From Aurifilum marmelostoma (Eukaryota; Ascomycota; Sordariomycetes; Diaporthales; Cryphonectriaceae), in contig JAMXSV010000029.1 in the NCBI GenBank assembly GCA_027559495.1, positions 558,001 to 622,000 on the forward strand: 64,000 nt of DNA, in the 5' to 3' direction. The translations under genes were made by a program, and so were the position numbers. Position 1 is the first letter of the stretch, and each line of letters starts with the position of its first letter. Shown piece after piece: positions 36,634 through 48,008 of this stretch. The notes under the pieces are model-generated. The model did no database searches and was not told where the DNA came from. It saw nothing but the letters and a program-made list of their open reading frames with translations.

Positions 36634-39600
36634 ATGGCTTCATTCCTGCGCGGGAAGCAGGCTGGCATGCAGAATGACCTGTCTGCCAATATCCTGCCCC
36701 AGCTCTTCAGTCCAGACGAACAGGCGCGCTTCGGAATCAACTCCCAGATCAGGTCCGTCTTTTCATGGCGCCGCAGAGTCCGCACAGACAAGAAAAGCTG
36801 ACGGTCCCCTTCTTGCAACAGCTGCCTCGCATACGACCCCGTCCAGTCTCTCCTCGCCGTCGGAACGAACGATTCCAAGTTTGGCCAAGGACAGATCTAT
36901 GTCTTTGCCCGAGATCGCATCCAGAAGTTCCTCGTGCCCTCCCGACCGGCCTCGATCAGGACCGTGCAGTTCTGTGCCAACAGGCTTGTCAGCCTAGATG
37001 CCAAGGGAGAGCTGACGATATGGGACCTCGACACTGCCAAGAGGGTGGCCGGGGGGTCTTATGGCGGTACAGTTGTCACCATGATCACAGACCCCATGCT
37101 TGACTGGGCCATCGTCGGCCAGGGGAGCGGTGATGTGAGCGCCTTTGACCTCGACCGAGGGAGGCTTTCCTCCTTCAGGATACCCAATTTCTGGAGAGCC
37201 AGGGATCCCAAGGCATCCCTGGTCACAATGGTCTCCCTGCAGATGCATCCTCGCGATGTCGGGAAGCTGTTGATAGGCTACTCCCACGGAGCTGTCATCT
37301 ACTCCTTCAAGCAGAACCAGCCCACCAAGTTCTTCGAATACGTCCTGCAGCCTGGTGCCCCGGGAGGCAATGCCGAGAATATCAACGCTGTGCGTAGGCC
37401 GAGGCTGACGCACGCTCTGTGGCACCCAACCGGTACATTCATCCTCACGGCCCACGACGACGGGAGCCTGGTCTTCTGGGACCCCAAGGATGGCAGGATC
37501 GTCATGGCAAGGTCCTTGTACGAGACCAAGATCGACCAGGCTGTACGGCCAGCACCGTCGCCGAGGCATCTTCAGCCATATGTAAAGATATCCTGGTGCT
37601 GCAAAACCAACCCGGACGATACGGCCCTCCTAATTGCTGGCGGACAGGCCACAGACGAGCCCGAGAAAGGTTTGACCTTCCTGGAACTTGGGCAGACTCC
37701 AAACTATGCCACATCGACCTGGCAGATACTTGAAGATCACCTCAAGGGCAAACGCCAGAGTGTGCTCCCAACACCGCCTGGGACGGATGTTGCAGACTAC
37801 TGCTTGCTGCCTCGCTCGTCTCCTCACTTTGCCGGAGCCCAAGACCCCCTTGCTGTTATGGTGACGCTCTCTTCGGGTGAGCTGATCACAATGAGCTTCC
37901 CCTCGGGCTTCCCGATCAGCCCAACCAACCAACTCCATCCTTCTCTATCGTTCGTGCATCCTTTTGTCATGAAGGCTGTCGTCTCGACCCTGGACCGAGG
38001 CCGGTGGCTGGGCATGATGGAGAAGCGGAACAAGGGAGAAGATCTGCTGAAGGGTGGCGCTGAGGCACCCAAACCAAGACGCAGATATGAGGGCCGCAAT
38101 ATCATCCAGGTGGCTCATGCGGACAGCACCATTCGGCTCTGGGACCTCGGACACGGCGACGAGATGGAAAACACAGGCCAGCTCCAGGTCGACATGGCTC
38201 GCGCCGTCGGCAGGTATGAAGACGTCAGCGTGACCGCCATGCACCTGGCCCCCAGGACTGGCGACTTTGCCGCCGGGACACAGATGGGCGAGCTTGTCAT
38301 CTGGCGGTGGGGCGGGAACCCGCGAGCCGGGCGTGACGAGGCTCAGGAGATGGATCCAAACCCAGGCCACCTGTCAGACATCACATCAAGGGCTGAGCCA
38401 TCACTAAAGGAAGGCCTTCAGCCGTATGTGCTGTACGAGATGGCCAAAGGACCCATCTCCGCAGTTGCCGTTTCAGATGTCGGGTTCGTCGCTGTCGGTT
38501 CTGAAGGAGGCTTCTTCAGCATCATCGACCTCCGCGGCCCCACCATCATTTTCCAGGCGTCAATGACTGATTTTGCGAAGAAGGAGAAGAGGACGTCATT
38601 CCTCAAGGGCCATTCCAAGTCCTCTACTACTGCGGACTTCCCCGTCAAGATTGACTTTGGCGTCATGACCCTGGAAGATGACAGCTATTCCAGCATTGCT
38701 TGTTTCGTTGGTACAGACCAAGGCAAAGTGGTCACCTTCAAGCTTCTCCCGTCAGGGAACAGCTATTCCGTCGAGATGGTGGGCAGTGTCTCGCTCAGCG
38801 ACAGAGTGGTGGCTATATGCCCAATTGTGGCAGAGAATGGCCATACTGCCGCAGCCACACCAGAAATTGTTGGCGGCCTCAGGAGTGGTCAGCATGTGAA
38901 CGGCGTCGTTGTAGCCGGTCAGTCGTGCTTTGCCCCTTGGGTCGTGGCTGTTTAGCTAATAGAGTACAGTAACCCAAACGGAAATCCGCGTCTTCAAGCC
39001 CGCCAGCTCCAAGGGTGCTTCCAAGGATTTCGACGACGTCCTGTGCAACGCAGCCTCTGTCGCGGTTGTGGAACCCCACGGTGCCGCCCTCGTCGCTACC
39101 TTTGGTGATGGCACTGTCCGCGCGTTCAGCCTGCCCGGCCTTAAAGAGATCAGCCGAGCACCATTACCCATGCTCGACGCCTCGCGGAATACGCTCAACA
39201 TCATCGCGTCCACAGGTGATGTGATCGGCTGGGCCGGCCCATCGGAGCTGGTCGTCATCCCTGTATGGGGCACCGGTCGGGGCCGTGACAGGCTGAACGA
39301 CGACGACAAGCTCATCAATCCTGAGGCCGTGATACCACCGCGCCCCACCATCTCCAACATGCAGTGGCTCTCTGGCACGCAGTACATCTCCCCCACGGAC
39401 CTCGATCTCCTCATCGGCGGGCCAGATAGGCCGCCCAGCAAGCGCATGCTTGAGGCCGCAGCTGCCGAACAGCAGGCCGCGAAGGCGGCGAGCTCGAGGC
39501 CCAATGCCTCGGCAGCGCCTGCCAGGGCTGGTAACGCACAGGAGGGATGGGGCGAGTACCTGACAAGACAGATCAACGAGAGGACCGAGAGGCTCAATCT

Positions 39601-39724
39601 GATGACGGACAGCGTGGGAGATCTCGAGGAGCAGAGCTCCGGCTGGGCTGATGACGTGAACAAGTTTGTGGGCAAGCAAAAACGAAATATTGTCATGGGT
39701 GGTCTAAAGAGCAAGTTCTTCTGA
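36634..39724 (+). CDS. sro7: Lgl/Sro7-family exocytosis regulator
   Basis: Sro7/Lgl/tomosyn proteins bind the plasma-membrane t-SNARE Sec9 and the Rab Sec4 and help secretory vesicles fuse at growth sites. Exons 36634-36752, 36822-38917 and 38970-39724 give 989 residues, with introns of 69 and 52 bases. The N-terminus (MASFLRGKQAGMQNDLSANI) is followed by two WD40-type propellers: LLAVGTNDSKFGQGQIYVF, RLVSLDAKGELTIWDLDT and TFILTAHDDGSLVFWDPKDG mark the first, and IIQVAHADSTIRLWDLGHGD with the C-terminal blades mark the second. The tail (RQINERTERLNLMTDSVGD, then SSGWADDVNKFVGKQK) is an R-SNARE-like coiled coil, as in tomosyn. In hyphae such proteins act at tips and septa. Identity as an Lgl-family member is strong; the exact paralogue name follows the yeast usage. 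Confidence 0.9.
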
Positions 39725-39906
39725 TGCGCGCTGTTGGTATTATTTCTATGTCTTTTCGCTTCTCGGGATGGTACGGCGCTCTTTGGGACGGGCGGATGAT
39801 TCCACTGTACAGGGACGTTATAGGCGCAATGTTTATGTGAGTTTCGATTCGGACTTATGCTTCGATTCAACCAGCCATACCTTGAAACCTCATGTGCAAG
39901 ACCTGT

Positions 39907-40179
39907 CTAGCATTCTTTCTTCCATGACTCCCTGTTCCGAGATTGTTCCCTTCTCATCATCCAGTACTGCAAGAACGGACTGAGCAAGAGTCCCAAGACG
40001 GCAAGGTTGGCCGTGCATGTGATGGAGGTGACCATGTAATACAGCACCCTGCTCTCCGTGTCGATTCCTTGCTGGCGCATGTACTGCAGTGTCTCGATCA
40101 GGCCTCTCAGGCTGGTCAGCTGGATAGCTATGAACATGCATATGCCGGTGAGTAGCATGGTGTTGGGATAGTCGAACAT
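39907..40179 (-). CDS. Small two-helix membrane protein
   Basis: A 90-residue frame starts at an ATG (MFDYPNTMLLTGICMFIAIQ). It has two hydrophobic segments, at residues ~7-22 and ~50-70, the second reading VTSITCTANLAVLGLLLSPF, and a basic C-terminus (MMRREQSRNRESWKKEC). The open frame extends upstream but only with a GTG, so I use the ATG. A good TATA element lies about 160 bases upstream, and a three-codon upstream ORF (ATG CCT AGG TGA) sits between them. The family is unknown to me. The gene lies tail to tail with sro7, 182 bases from its stop. Confidence 0.5.
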   Translation of the reverse strand: MFDYPNTMLLTGICMFIAIQLTSLRGLIETLQYMRQQGIDTESRVLYYMVTSITCTANLAVLGLLLSPFLQYWMMRREQSRNRESWKKEC

Positions 40180-40959
40180 TTTCCCTTCTGGGAGGGTGGG
40201 GATGTATGTGGATGGTGTTGTTAGATTCGTTGGAAAGAGAAAGAGAAGGGTCCTTGTGGTGATCACCTAGGCATCCTCTCTTAGATTCCGGTGGAGACTC
40301 TGGGAATGGTAAATGAAACGGGGAGAGCGGATGTATGGACTATTTATACGGCTTGTGGTTTGAAGGTATGTGAGTAATCAATGTTTGTGCGTGTGGGATC
40401 TAGTAGTCTTGTTTGGTGACTGGGTGAGGTGTGTGGCAGGTTGCTGCTCATGATAGTAGTAGGTACTATCCAGCATGATCGATCATGGAGATATTGGAGC
40501 AAATGCTGGTAATTACTTTAGTGAATGGAAGAGTGTTGATGACTTGCTTGTGTCTCATCGGCATATGCTTGTGTCCCCTTTCCCCTCTCAAGATCTTTGG
40601 GCACTCCGACCTTTACTTTGTATGGTATACAATTGTCAGAGTGGTTGCCTACTCCTGTATTCAAGGCTCAGGTCACAAGAGGGCTTTCTCATATTCACAA
40701 AGCTACGTAAATATGCTTTTTCTTCAGAAATTAAGCATGATCAATCACACAAGGTGGACATACTAATCAGGAAATCAAATAATATTCATGCTGGAACACA
40801 ATCCCAGCTCGTGATGCATACTTTTACAATGCCGTCTACTTACCTTGAAGGCTGAGATGATCCCCAGCAGTGTCCATCCCTACACGACGACAAGAGGGAG
40901 TCAGCTGGGCTCAGTATTCCTCGCCCCTTTCAATCCCACTTTTCTCTCAAAATGCTGGC
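40180..40959. other. Intergenic region between two minus-strand genes
   Basis: Besides the TATA element, this stretch shows no gene. It should hold the promoter of the small membrane protein and the 3' flank of the coiled-coil gene. Confidence 0.55.
40341..40348 (-). promoter_or_regulatory. TATA box upstream of the small membrane protein gene
   Basis: On the minus strand the sequence reads TATAAATA, which matches the TATA consensus. It lies 162 bases before the ATG of the 90-residue gene and would place transcription start near 40310. Confidence 0.45.
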
Positions 40960-41688
40960 TCAAGAAAGGTCAACACTAGAGAATTCATCCTGCTCCTCGG
41001 CACCATCAACAGCATCAGCAGCAGGAACAGCATCCGCAATGGATGCAAGCCGAGAGCTGACAGGGTGCTCAGCAGTCTCAATCTGGGCCCTGTGCTCAGG
41101 CGCATTCCTGGAGTTCCTGCGCATGAGCTCCTGCAGCCTGTCAGTCTGCAGCGTGTAGCTCTTGTTGGCGGTCATCATCGTAGGAGATGCACCAGGAGGA
41201 GACGCAGCGGCAGACGCAGCAGAAGCAGACGCAGCAGTCTCGACAGACGGTCGCTCGATAGGCCTGTGGATCTCCTCGATAGCCTGGCGCATGATCTCAG
41301 GGTCAACAGGCTCGTACTTGCGGCGCTCCTCGGCCAGCTCCAGCTCCAGCTGCTTGTTCATGGCCTCGGCGACCTCCACGGCGTCGTTGAGGATCTCGGC
41401 CGCCTCCTCGAGCAGGGCGACCTGGGCCTCGAGGCTGGCGATCTGGAGGGCGTCCTGCTCGGCCTGCGAGGCCTGCATGTTCTCGTGGTCGCGCCAGGCC
41501 TGCATGCCGAAGGGGTGGGGGTTGCTGGTGGGGACGCGGCCGCGCTCGAGGTCCCTCGCAGAGGAGGAGGAGGAGGAGGAGGAGGTGGTGGTGGTGGCAA
41601 GGCGGAGGGCCAGCCAGCTGGCAAGGAGGGTGGTGAGGGTGAAGAGGCCGATGAAGACGGCGGCCACGATGATCCAGGGTTGAGCCAT
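40960..41688 (-). CDS. Membrane-anchored coiled-coil protein, unknown function
   Basis: A single exon of 242 residues begins with one membrane segment (residues ~4-28, PWIIVAAVFIGLFTLTTLLA). A Ser-run linker follows, then a long acidic coiled coil (~75-130, QDALQIASLEAQVALLEEAA and AEAMNKQLELELAEERRKYE), an Ala/Ser/Pro-rich linker, and a polar C-terminus with LQELMRRNSRNAPEHRAQIE. The design suggests a protein tethered to a membrane with its coiled coil in the cytoplasm, but no family is recognised. A longer open frame on the opposite strand is a shadow caused by the GC-rich, biased sequence. Confidence 0.65.
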   Translation of the reverse strand: MAQPWIIVAAVFIGLFTLTTLLASWLALRLATTTTSSSSSSSSARDLERGRVPTSNPHPFGMQAWRDHENMQASQAEQDALQIASLEAQVALLEEAAEILNDAVEVAEAMNKQLELELAEERRKYEPVDPEIMRQAIEEIHRPIERPSVETAASASAASAAASPPGASPTMMTANKSYTLQTDRLQELMRRNSRNAPEHRAQIETAEHPVSSRLASIADAVPAADAVDGAEEQDEFSSVDLS

Positions 41689-42591
41689 CTTGGCGAGTTG
41701 TGTCGTTGCTGTCTGCCGCAGGGAGAGGATACTTAAGAGGCTGGTGATGCTGATAAGTCTGCGGTGTACTTAGATCTGAGAATGGCTTGCCAGAAGCCTG
41801 ATGATATCTCAAGACTACAGATAAATGTGCTCGCACAGGAGGTAGATATCCAGGTCCTGCAGGATATAGAGGGAGGAGAAATGAATGACATACCTTATTG
41901 CAAAAGCATGCCAATATTTATATGAATCAGGAGAGGCCCAAGGCCATGAGAGAACAATAGCCTTGTGTTGTCGGGGACTGTTGTTTACGAACAATCAGGC
42001 CGACTTCAGCGGACTGAAACTCGGGGTGAACAAAGAATACAAAGAAAAACAACGCACCTGAAGCAGAACCAGAAACAACAAAGCAGATAATTGACAACGA
42101 CCGTAGGGAGATGGGGAAAATGGATTCCCATGGGATGTCGTGAATTGGCCGGTGAACTAACAAGCTTCACACCCGACCTGCTTTTAAGTAATTCTTGGAA
42201 GTTGTCTCATGAAGCGCCATGTCGACATCCTATGCAGTCGCTTCAGCGTGTACAGATTAGCAGCGAGAACCAGTTGTCATGAATTCCAAGAAAAGCGGAA
42301 GTCGATTAATCGATCCAGATATCACCATCACTACTGGGGCCTCTCTTGGGCAAACGGAGCCTGTCGGCAACGGAATCGTGCATTGCAGACGGTGACATTA
42401 TGTTGTCTGCTGTTTTCTCTTACGTGATAGGCTCCATGAGATGTATGATTATTCAATGGATTACCCATGAATAATGGTAGCCTTTCCCAGTCAACAGAAC
42501 CGAAGATTGGTCCAGTCATTGCTCCGATCATCAACTTCTCGTGACGTGAAACATCGCAGATATCGTGACCTCCTATTATCGCACACGTCTC
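41689..42591. other. Intergenic region upstream of the coiled-coil gene
   Basis: This stretch holds the upstream sequence of the coiled-coil gene and the 3' flank of the dehydrogenase gene. No gene or repeat stands out. Confidence 0.55.
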
Positions 42592-43798
42592 TCAGAGGTA
42601 CTCCCGGACCTGCTCCTCACTCCATTCCCAAAACTTGGCCGAATGACCATTGCCTCCCTCGGCCTCTGACTTGGTAGCCTCGAGGAGATCCTTTCGCAGA
42701 GGGTAAAATCTTCCCCAAGGGACCACTAAGGAATCACATCAGCATTCATGTGTTCACACACACACATAGGACGGACATGAGAGAGACCAAGATAGGCTCC
42801 AACTTACCCCATTCGCCACTCCTCTCGATAGTGACCTCCTCGCTCAGCCCAGCCCACAGCTCCGTATACGCCCCATACACGACCGGATGGAGCATCAGCG
42901 TGCTCAACACCGTCTTCAACAGACACCCCCAGTCCCGATACAGGTCCGACCCCAGGTTCCCCGGGTTCAGCGGGATGCTGATGACCCCCTGCGCCCTCAG
43001 CCTCTTGGCCATCTCCACCCCGTGCAGCCAGTTGCCCGCCTTGCTGACCCCGTACCGCTCCAGCGGCGACAGCTGCGGCCAGTAGTCGACATAGTCAGGG
43101 CTCATGCCCTTGGACGGCTCCCCGCCGATCTCGGTGCCAGACGAGCTGACCCACACGACGCGCACCGTGTTGGGCCTCTTCTCGGCGCCGGCGGTGGCGA
43201 CCAGCACCGGCGTGAGCAGCCGCGTGAACAGGAAGGGCCCCAGCACGTTGACGCCCAGGTGCCTCTCGAACCCCTGCGCAGTGCGCTGCTCGCCCTTGTC
43301 ATCCGTGATGGCCTGCTGGCCTGCGTTGTTGAAGAGCACGTGCAGCTTGGTCTCCTTGTCCAGGAACGCCTGGGCGGCCTGGCGGACGGTGCGCAGGTCG
43401 GACAGGTCCAGGTGGAGGAACACCAGCTCGCCCTCGGACGAGGGGGTGGGCCTGCTGGATGGTCTTGATGGCGTGCTCGACCTTTTGTTTGGAGCGGCAT
43501 GCCATGTACACCTTTGCGTTCTTGGAGTAGAGGATGCGGGCTACCTCGTAGCCGACACCGACGTTGGAGCCGGTCACGATGTAGACCTGAGGTGGTTGAG
43601 GTCAGAAACGAATAAGATGATGGGACAAAGTGGGAAAAGGGAGAGAAGAGGAAGAGGAATATCTACCTGAGATGAGAGGTCCGGCAAGGAAGCCTCTGTG
43701 AAGACGGGCTTGGGTGGAAAGGCCTGAGTCCATGTGCTGGCCAGACCTTGGCTGGGAGGCTTGCCTGGCTTCTGGACCTTGGCCTTTGTGCTTGACAT
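42592..43798 (-). CDS. Short-chain dehydrogenase/reductase, with a +1 frameshift
   Basis: The product is an NAD(P)-dependent SDR of the fungal retinol-dehydrogenase/WW-domain-oxidoreductase-like type; its substrate is unknown. Exons 43798-43667, 43586-42808 and 42725-42592 follow GT-AG rules with introns of 80 and 82 bases. Visible motifs are VYIVTGSNVGVGYEVARILY (dinucleotide-binding loop), LHVLFNNAGQ, VVWVSSSG (catalytic Ser) and YGVSKAGN (Tyr and Lys), then VPWGRFYPLRKDLLEATK and a closing EWSEEQVREYL. Exon 2 breaks frame at the G5 run 43442-43446: removing one base converts QQAHPLVRGRAG into QQAHPSSEGELVFLHLDL, which is the family sequence. Corrected length is 347 residues. Either the sequence has one base too many, or the gene is disabled. 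Confidence 0.8.
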
Positions 43799-44703
43799 GA
43801 TGACTGTCTTCTCCTTTTCCTGTTTGGGTCTCTGTGCAGTCGAGGTCAATGTGTCTATACAGTGTTGAACTTTATATGACTTGGCTGGCACCACGAGGTA
43901 GAAGAGTATGGGGACGAAGAGGGAGGAGAGAGGAATCCGGTGGAAGCAGAAAATCACCCTCTGGTGAGCATCACAGTCTCCCTTTTATCCACGTCCACCC
44001 ATCATCCTCCAAGACCATCTCACGTGCGGATGAGAATCCCAAGCCAGTCAGTCCACACATCATCGGGGCCCACTGGCAATCCGTGGGTCCGATGAAAATG
44101 CAAGGGAAGAAAAACGCCACATCTAGGTTGGATTTAGCTATGTAGGATGAGCTGAACAGATGGGTTCTTCTAGGCAATGACATGCATCGATTCTCATGCG
44201 GCGGGAGGTTGCGGAGTGCCCCCTTCGGCATTTTTTATTTTGGCGTATACTTCTCACCAATGAGGCGCAGAGGTATAATTGCCGAATGGGGAAGTTATTG
44301 GGACCACACATTACATGATGGATCAATGGATGGATGGGCATGCAAGATGTTTACGAGAGATCGATTGTTCGGCCTTAAAGCTCGTTAAAAGCCGAATTGA
44401 ATCAGATTCCCAACGTAACAGGTCAAGTCCAGACTTCTGCAGTGGCCATCCGGTATGGGAGAGCATGATTCTTATGTTTCCAGATTTTGACGTCTGTGCA
44501 TTCGGCTTTTTTGTCTCTTCTACTTCGTTGTAGGATCTCCTCGTAGGATCACATCCCGGCTCGTCTAGTTTATAGTGCCATGTATATTTTATCCTCGCTC
44601 AGCTCCCGTTCCCAGAACCCCAGCGCTGCTCTCCTCGTGATAATAAAGCTCGGCCCGACCAATAACGCACACATCAACCCCAAACGACAAGTGACGTGGC
44701 GGT
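43799..44703. other. Intergenic region between the SDR and phosphoglycerate mutase genes
   Basis: This should be the SDR promoter and the 3' flank of the phosphoglycerate mutase gene. No gene is visible. Confidence 0.55.
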
Positions 44704-46790
44704 CTAAGACTTGACGAGCAAGCTCTTACCCGTCATCTCCTCGGGCTGCGGCAGTCCCATGGCCGCCAGGACCGTCGGCGCGACATCGCCCAGGACGCCC
44801 TCGTCGCCCTTCTTGAGGCTCCAACCCTCGGGCGCGTTGGCCATGACCAGAGGCACCTTGTTGGTGGTGTGGCTCGTCTTGGGCTTGCCGTCGGCGAACT
44901 TCATCTCCTCGGCGTTGCCGTGGTCCGCCGTGATGAACAGGATGTAGCCCTCCTTCTTGCAGGCCTCGTAGATCTTGCCAATGGCCTTGTCCGTGGCCTC
45001 CACGCCCACCACCGCCGCCTCGTACACGCCAGTGTGGCCGACCATGTCGGGAGGCGCAAAGTTGTTCATGACGAACGGGAACTTGTGCTCGCCCAGGCGC
45101 TTGGCAACCTGGTCGGCGACGCCATCAGCCGACATCTCGGGGGCCTTGTCGTAGGTCGCGACCGACTTGTTGGAGGGCACCAGATCCTGCGACTCGTCAC
45201 GTGTCTCGAGAGGGAACACCTTCTCCACGCCGCCGTTGAAGAAGAAGGTCACATGGGCGTACTTCTCCGTCTCGGCGATGTGCACCTGCTCGACGTCCTG
45301 CTTGCCCAACCACTCAGCCAGGACGTTGCCCATGTGCTGGGGCTTGAAGGCGACCTCGAAGGGGTAGTCGCCCTTGTACTGGGTCATGGTGACGAGGTTG
45401 ATCTTGGGGTAGGCAAAGTCGGGCCGGGGCGAGCGGTCGACGTCTCCGAGGAGCTGGGTGATCTGTCGGACACGATCGGACCGGTAGTTGAAGAAGTAGA
45501 CGTTGTCGCCGTCTGTGGTCAAACGTCAGCAAGAAGCAGGAAGAAGGATCTCGGTCGAATGGTACGGAGAGGAGGATGAAAGGAGGCTTACCCTTGATGC
45601 GGGCCTCGTCGCCGTTCACGATGATGGGCTTGAGGAACTCGTCATTCTCGCCCTTCTCATAGCGCTCCTTGACGGTGGCCACAGGGTCGCTGCTGGCCTC
45701 GCCCTCGCCCAGGATCATGCCCTTCATGGCGATCTCGACTCTCTCCCACCTCTTGTCACGGTCCATGGCGTAGTAGCGGCCCACGACGGTCGCCAGCTCA
45801 CCGATGCCGATCTCCTTGATGGTGTCGAGGAGCTCCTGCATGTAGCCGGCGCCAGACTTGGGGTCGGTGTCACGGCCATCGCCGAAGAAGTGGATGTAGA
45901 CCTTGGGGACCTCGGCCTCCTTGGCGGCCTTGAGCAGGGCATACAGATGCTCCTGCTTGGAATGCTATTCCATCACCAAAAGACGTCAGCTACTCTCCTG
46001 TGACCTGTCTGATCGTGCCTCTCCTCGTGTATAAACTTTTTGTTCCGGGTAAAGCAGAAAGACATACCACACCACCATGGGAGATCAGACCACAGAGGTG
46101 CAGTCTCCCGTTGCCATTCTTGGCAGCCTCGAGCGTCTTCTTGATGACCTCGTTGCTCGCAAACTCTCCCTTCTTGATGGACTGGTCGATACGCACGACG
46201 TCCTGCCAGACGACACGGCCGGCGCCAATGTTCAGGTGGCCGACCTCGGAGTTGCCCATGAGGCCCTCGGGAAGACCGACAGCCAGCGAAGAGGCCTCGA
46301 GCTCGGTGTAGCCGGTGGTGGACTTTGCGAACTCGTCCATGACGGGGGTCTTTGCGTTGGTGATGGCATCGCCGTTCTTGGGGGAGTCGGCGGAGGGGAT
46401 GCCCCAGCCATCAATGACGACTGTAGGTGCGCAGGAGCATTAGGATCAGCCAGGACAGCTCGAGATAGATGAGGACGAGGCAGGAGACGAGCAGGTAGTC
46501 CGGCCGCGAGCCTGTAGCAGGTCTGGCAGGATTGCTGTCGTCTCTCTCCGGCTCAAGAGGCGGCGGTTGCGACTGGTGCATCGTCACACTGCTCTGCCTT
46601 TGCCTCTGCCTGTGCAACTTGGTCGCCGTGTCCATATTGAAGCAGCAAGGGTGGTGTTGGAGATGATGGTTGTGCACAGAAGGAGGGGGATTGGTGATGA
46701 TGGGAGGGACAAAGCAAAGTCGGGACTGGACGTACTGAGACAGGCGTTTTGCTCTGGCTTCGTCATCTCGTCTGCCTTTCTCTTAGACAT
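44704..46790 (-). CDS. 2,3-bisphosphoglycerate-independent phosphoglycerate mutase
   Basis: This cytosolic glycolytic enzyme interconverts 3- and 2-phosphoglycerate with two bound manganese ions and no phosphorylated cofactor. Exons 46790-46736, 46420-46068, 45964-45592 and 45512-44704 give 529 residues, the usual size. The first intron is unusually long at 315 bases; the others are 103 and 79. Conserved marks are CLIVIDGWGIPS (metal Asp), GLMGNSEVGHLNIGAGR (catalytic Ser near residue 75), VYIHFFGDGRDTDPKSG, GRYYAMDRDKRWER, NYRSDRVRQI, NFAPPDMVGHTG and FITADHGNAEEM. Exon joins are exact (A/TC gives Ile, G/AC gives Asp). Filamentous ascomycetes use this form, unlike baker's yeast. The start ATG could also be eight codons later at 46766 (MTKPEQNACL). 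Confidence 0.95.
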
Positions 46791-47459
46791 AGGGTTCGGA
46801 TTTCTAGACAAAGCGCGATTGGGGAAAACGAAACGGGGGGCCAACGGTGGCAGGAGATCCTTAGGTGAGCAGTATAAATAGAGGGGGACGAGTTTGGGTA
46901 TGACGGATCGGTCTTATTTCATCACACGGTTGCTGCGTGATTTTATGGTGGGGTTACCTGCGCCGGGCCTCGACTGGCCTGGCATGACATGACATGACGC
47001 TGTCCTCTCGGCCACTCTCCTGCCTGGGGCCTGCTAGCAGCTGTCGTTATCGATAAGCCGCGGGGCATCCCTCGCTAGATTTCCCACTGTAACTATTGCA
47101 CCCCAGTTCCAGTACTTGACCTCCACCACCTGCGCGCTCCACCAAACCATCACCCCATATCGACGGCATTGGACTCGATCGTGCGAACAACCCACTCGTC
47201 CTGCCGACAGGTCATTTTCCCAACTGGACTCGGTTCACTTTTTTTTAAACTTCTTATCATATCATTTTTCTGCTTCGGGCCGTCTATCGGGTCCTCGACA
47301 GCAGCTCCGCCGTCCTCGTCTTCTCGCGCACTTTCACATCGTTCATAGCACTTTGTCTCTCACTGAATCTCGACCGAAAGGGACTCTTTCGAGCTTGACA
47401 AACTGAAACCATCATCTTTCCATCGTAACTACACACGCGGAGGCCGCTCGCATCGCAAC
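46791..47459. promoter_or_regulatory. Divergent promoter region of phosphoglycerate mutase and med9
   Basis: The two genes diverge across 669 bases. The half next to med9 is pyrimidine-rich with an eight-base T run near 47239, like a fungal leader. No gene is seen. Confidence 0.5.
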
Positions 47460-47924
47460 ATGCCATTTCAACAGATCGCGGACGGCGAGGGCCAGCCTCA
47501 TACTCTCCCCGCACGCCTCTCGCCCGATTCCATCGACATACCCTCTGAGCTCGCCACAATCCTCTCCCGCATCCACTACGTCTCTCAGCCCGCCGCAGAG
47601 ACTGGCGTCGCATCAAACTCTCGTCCCAGAGATCAGGACGAGGGCATACGCCCAAAGGATCTCCCCACCGCGACCGATTCACTCAAGCACAAGATTCAGC
47701 GCGCCCGCGCCGCAGTCCACACCCTCCCCGACATCAAGCGCACCATCCCCGAGCAGGAGGCCGAGATCGCAGAGGTGAAGGCGCGCATCGAAAGGCAGCG
47801 GACTGCGCTCAGGAAACTGAAGGAGTACGGACTGCAGTTTGCCGCTGAGGAGACCAACACCGACAGCGGTGATGTTGAGATGGGTGGTACGGGATCACAG
47901 AGTGCCGAGGGCGCTTCAGTCTAG
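47460..47924 (+). CDS. med9: Mediator complex subunit 9
   Basis: Med9 (Cse2) is a small subunit of the Mediator middle module that links activators to RNA polymerase II. The 154-residue, intron-free product has the family's N-terminal motif (LSPDSIDIPSELATILSRIH), a middle linker, then a long coiled coil (~75-125, LKHKIQRARAAVHTLPDIKR and EQEAEIAEVKARIERQRTAL) and a short acidic end. The stop is TAG at 47922. The reading frame stays open after this stop for more than 580 codons, so the end may not be the only one made. The TAG is also preceded by TTCAGTC, so its AG could serve as a splice acceptor. Confidence 0.85.
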   Translation: MPFQQIADGEGQPHTLPARLSPDSIDIPSELATILSRIHYVSQPAAETGVASNSRPRDQDEGIRPKDLPTATDSLKHKIQRARAAVHTLPDIKRTIPEQEAEIAEVKARIERQRTALRKLKEYGLQFAAEETNTDSGDVEMGGTGSQSAEGASV

Positions 47925-48008
47925 ATACCTGAAGGCCACGGACTTCCTGTTCTCAGCTTCATCCCTGTTGAGGAGTCGCTTCTTGTGGAAGAAGATCAAT
48001 ACGAGGAC

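Noticed and set aside
40870..41736. A 288-codon frame opposite the coiled-coil gene
   Set aside because: It is an antisense shadow; the minus-strand product has a membrane segment and a heptad-rich coil, which the shadow lacks.
47869..47924. A 56-base intron (GTGATG to TCTAG) joining Med9 to the downstream ORF
   Set aside because: Its length would break the frame and it lacks a branch-point sequence; only phase-0 donors would fuse the two in frame.
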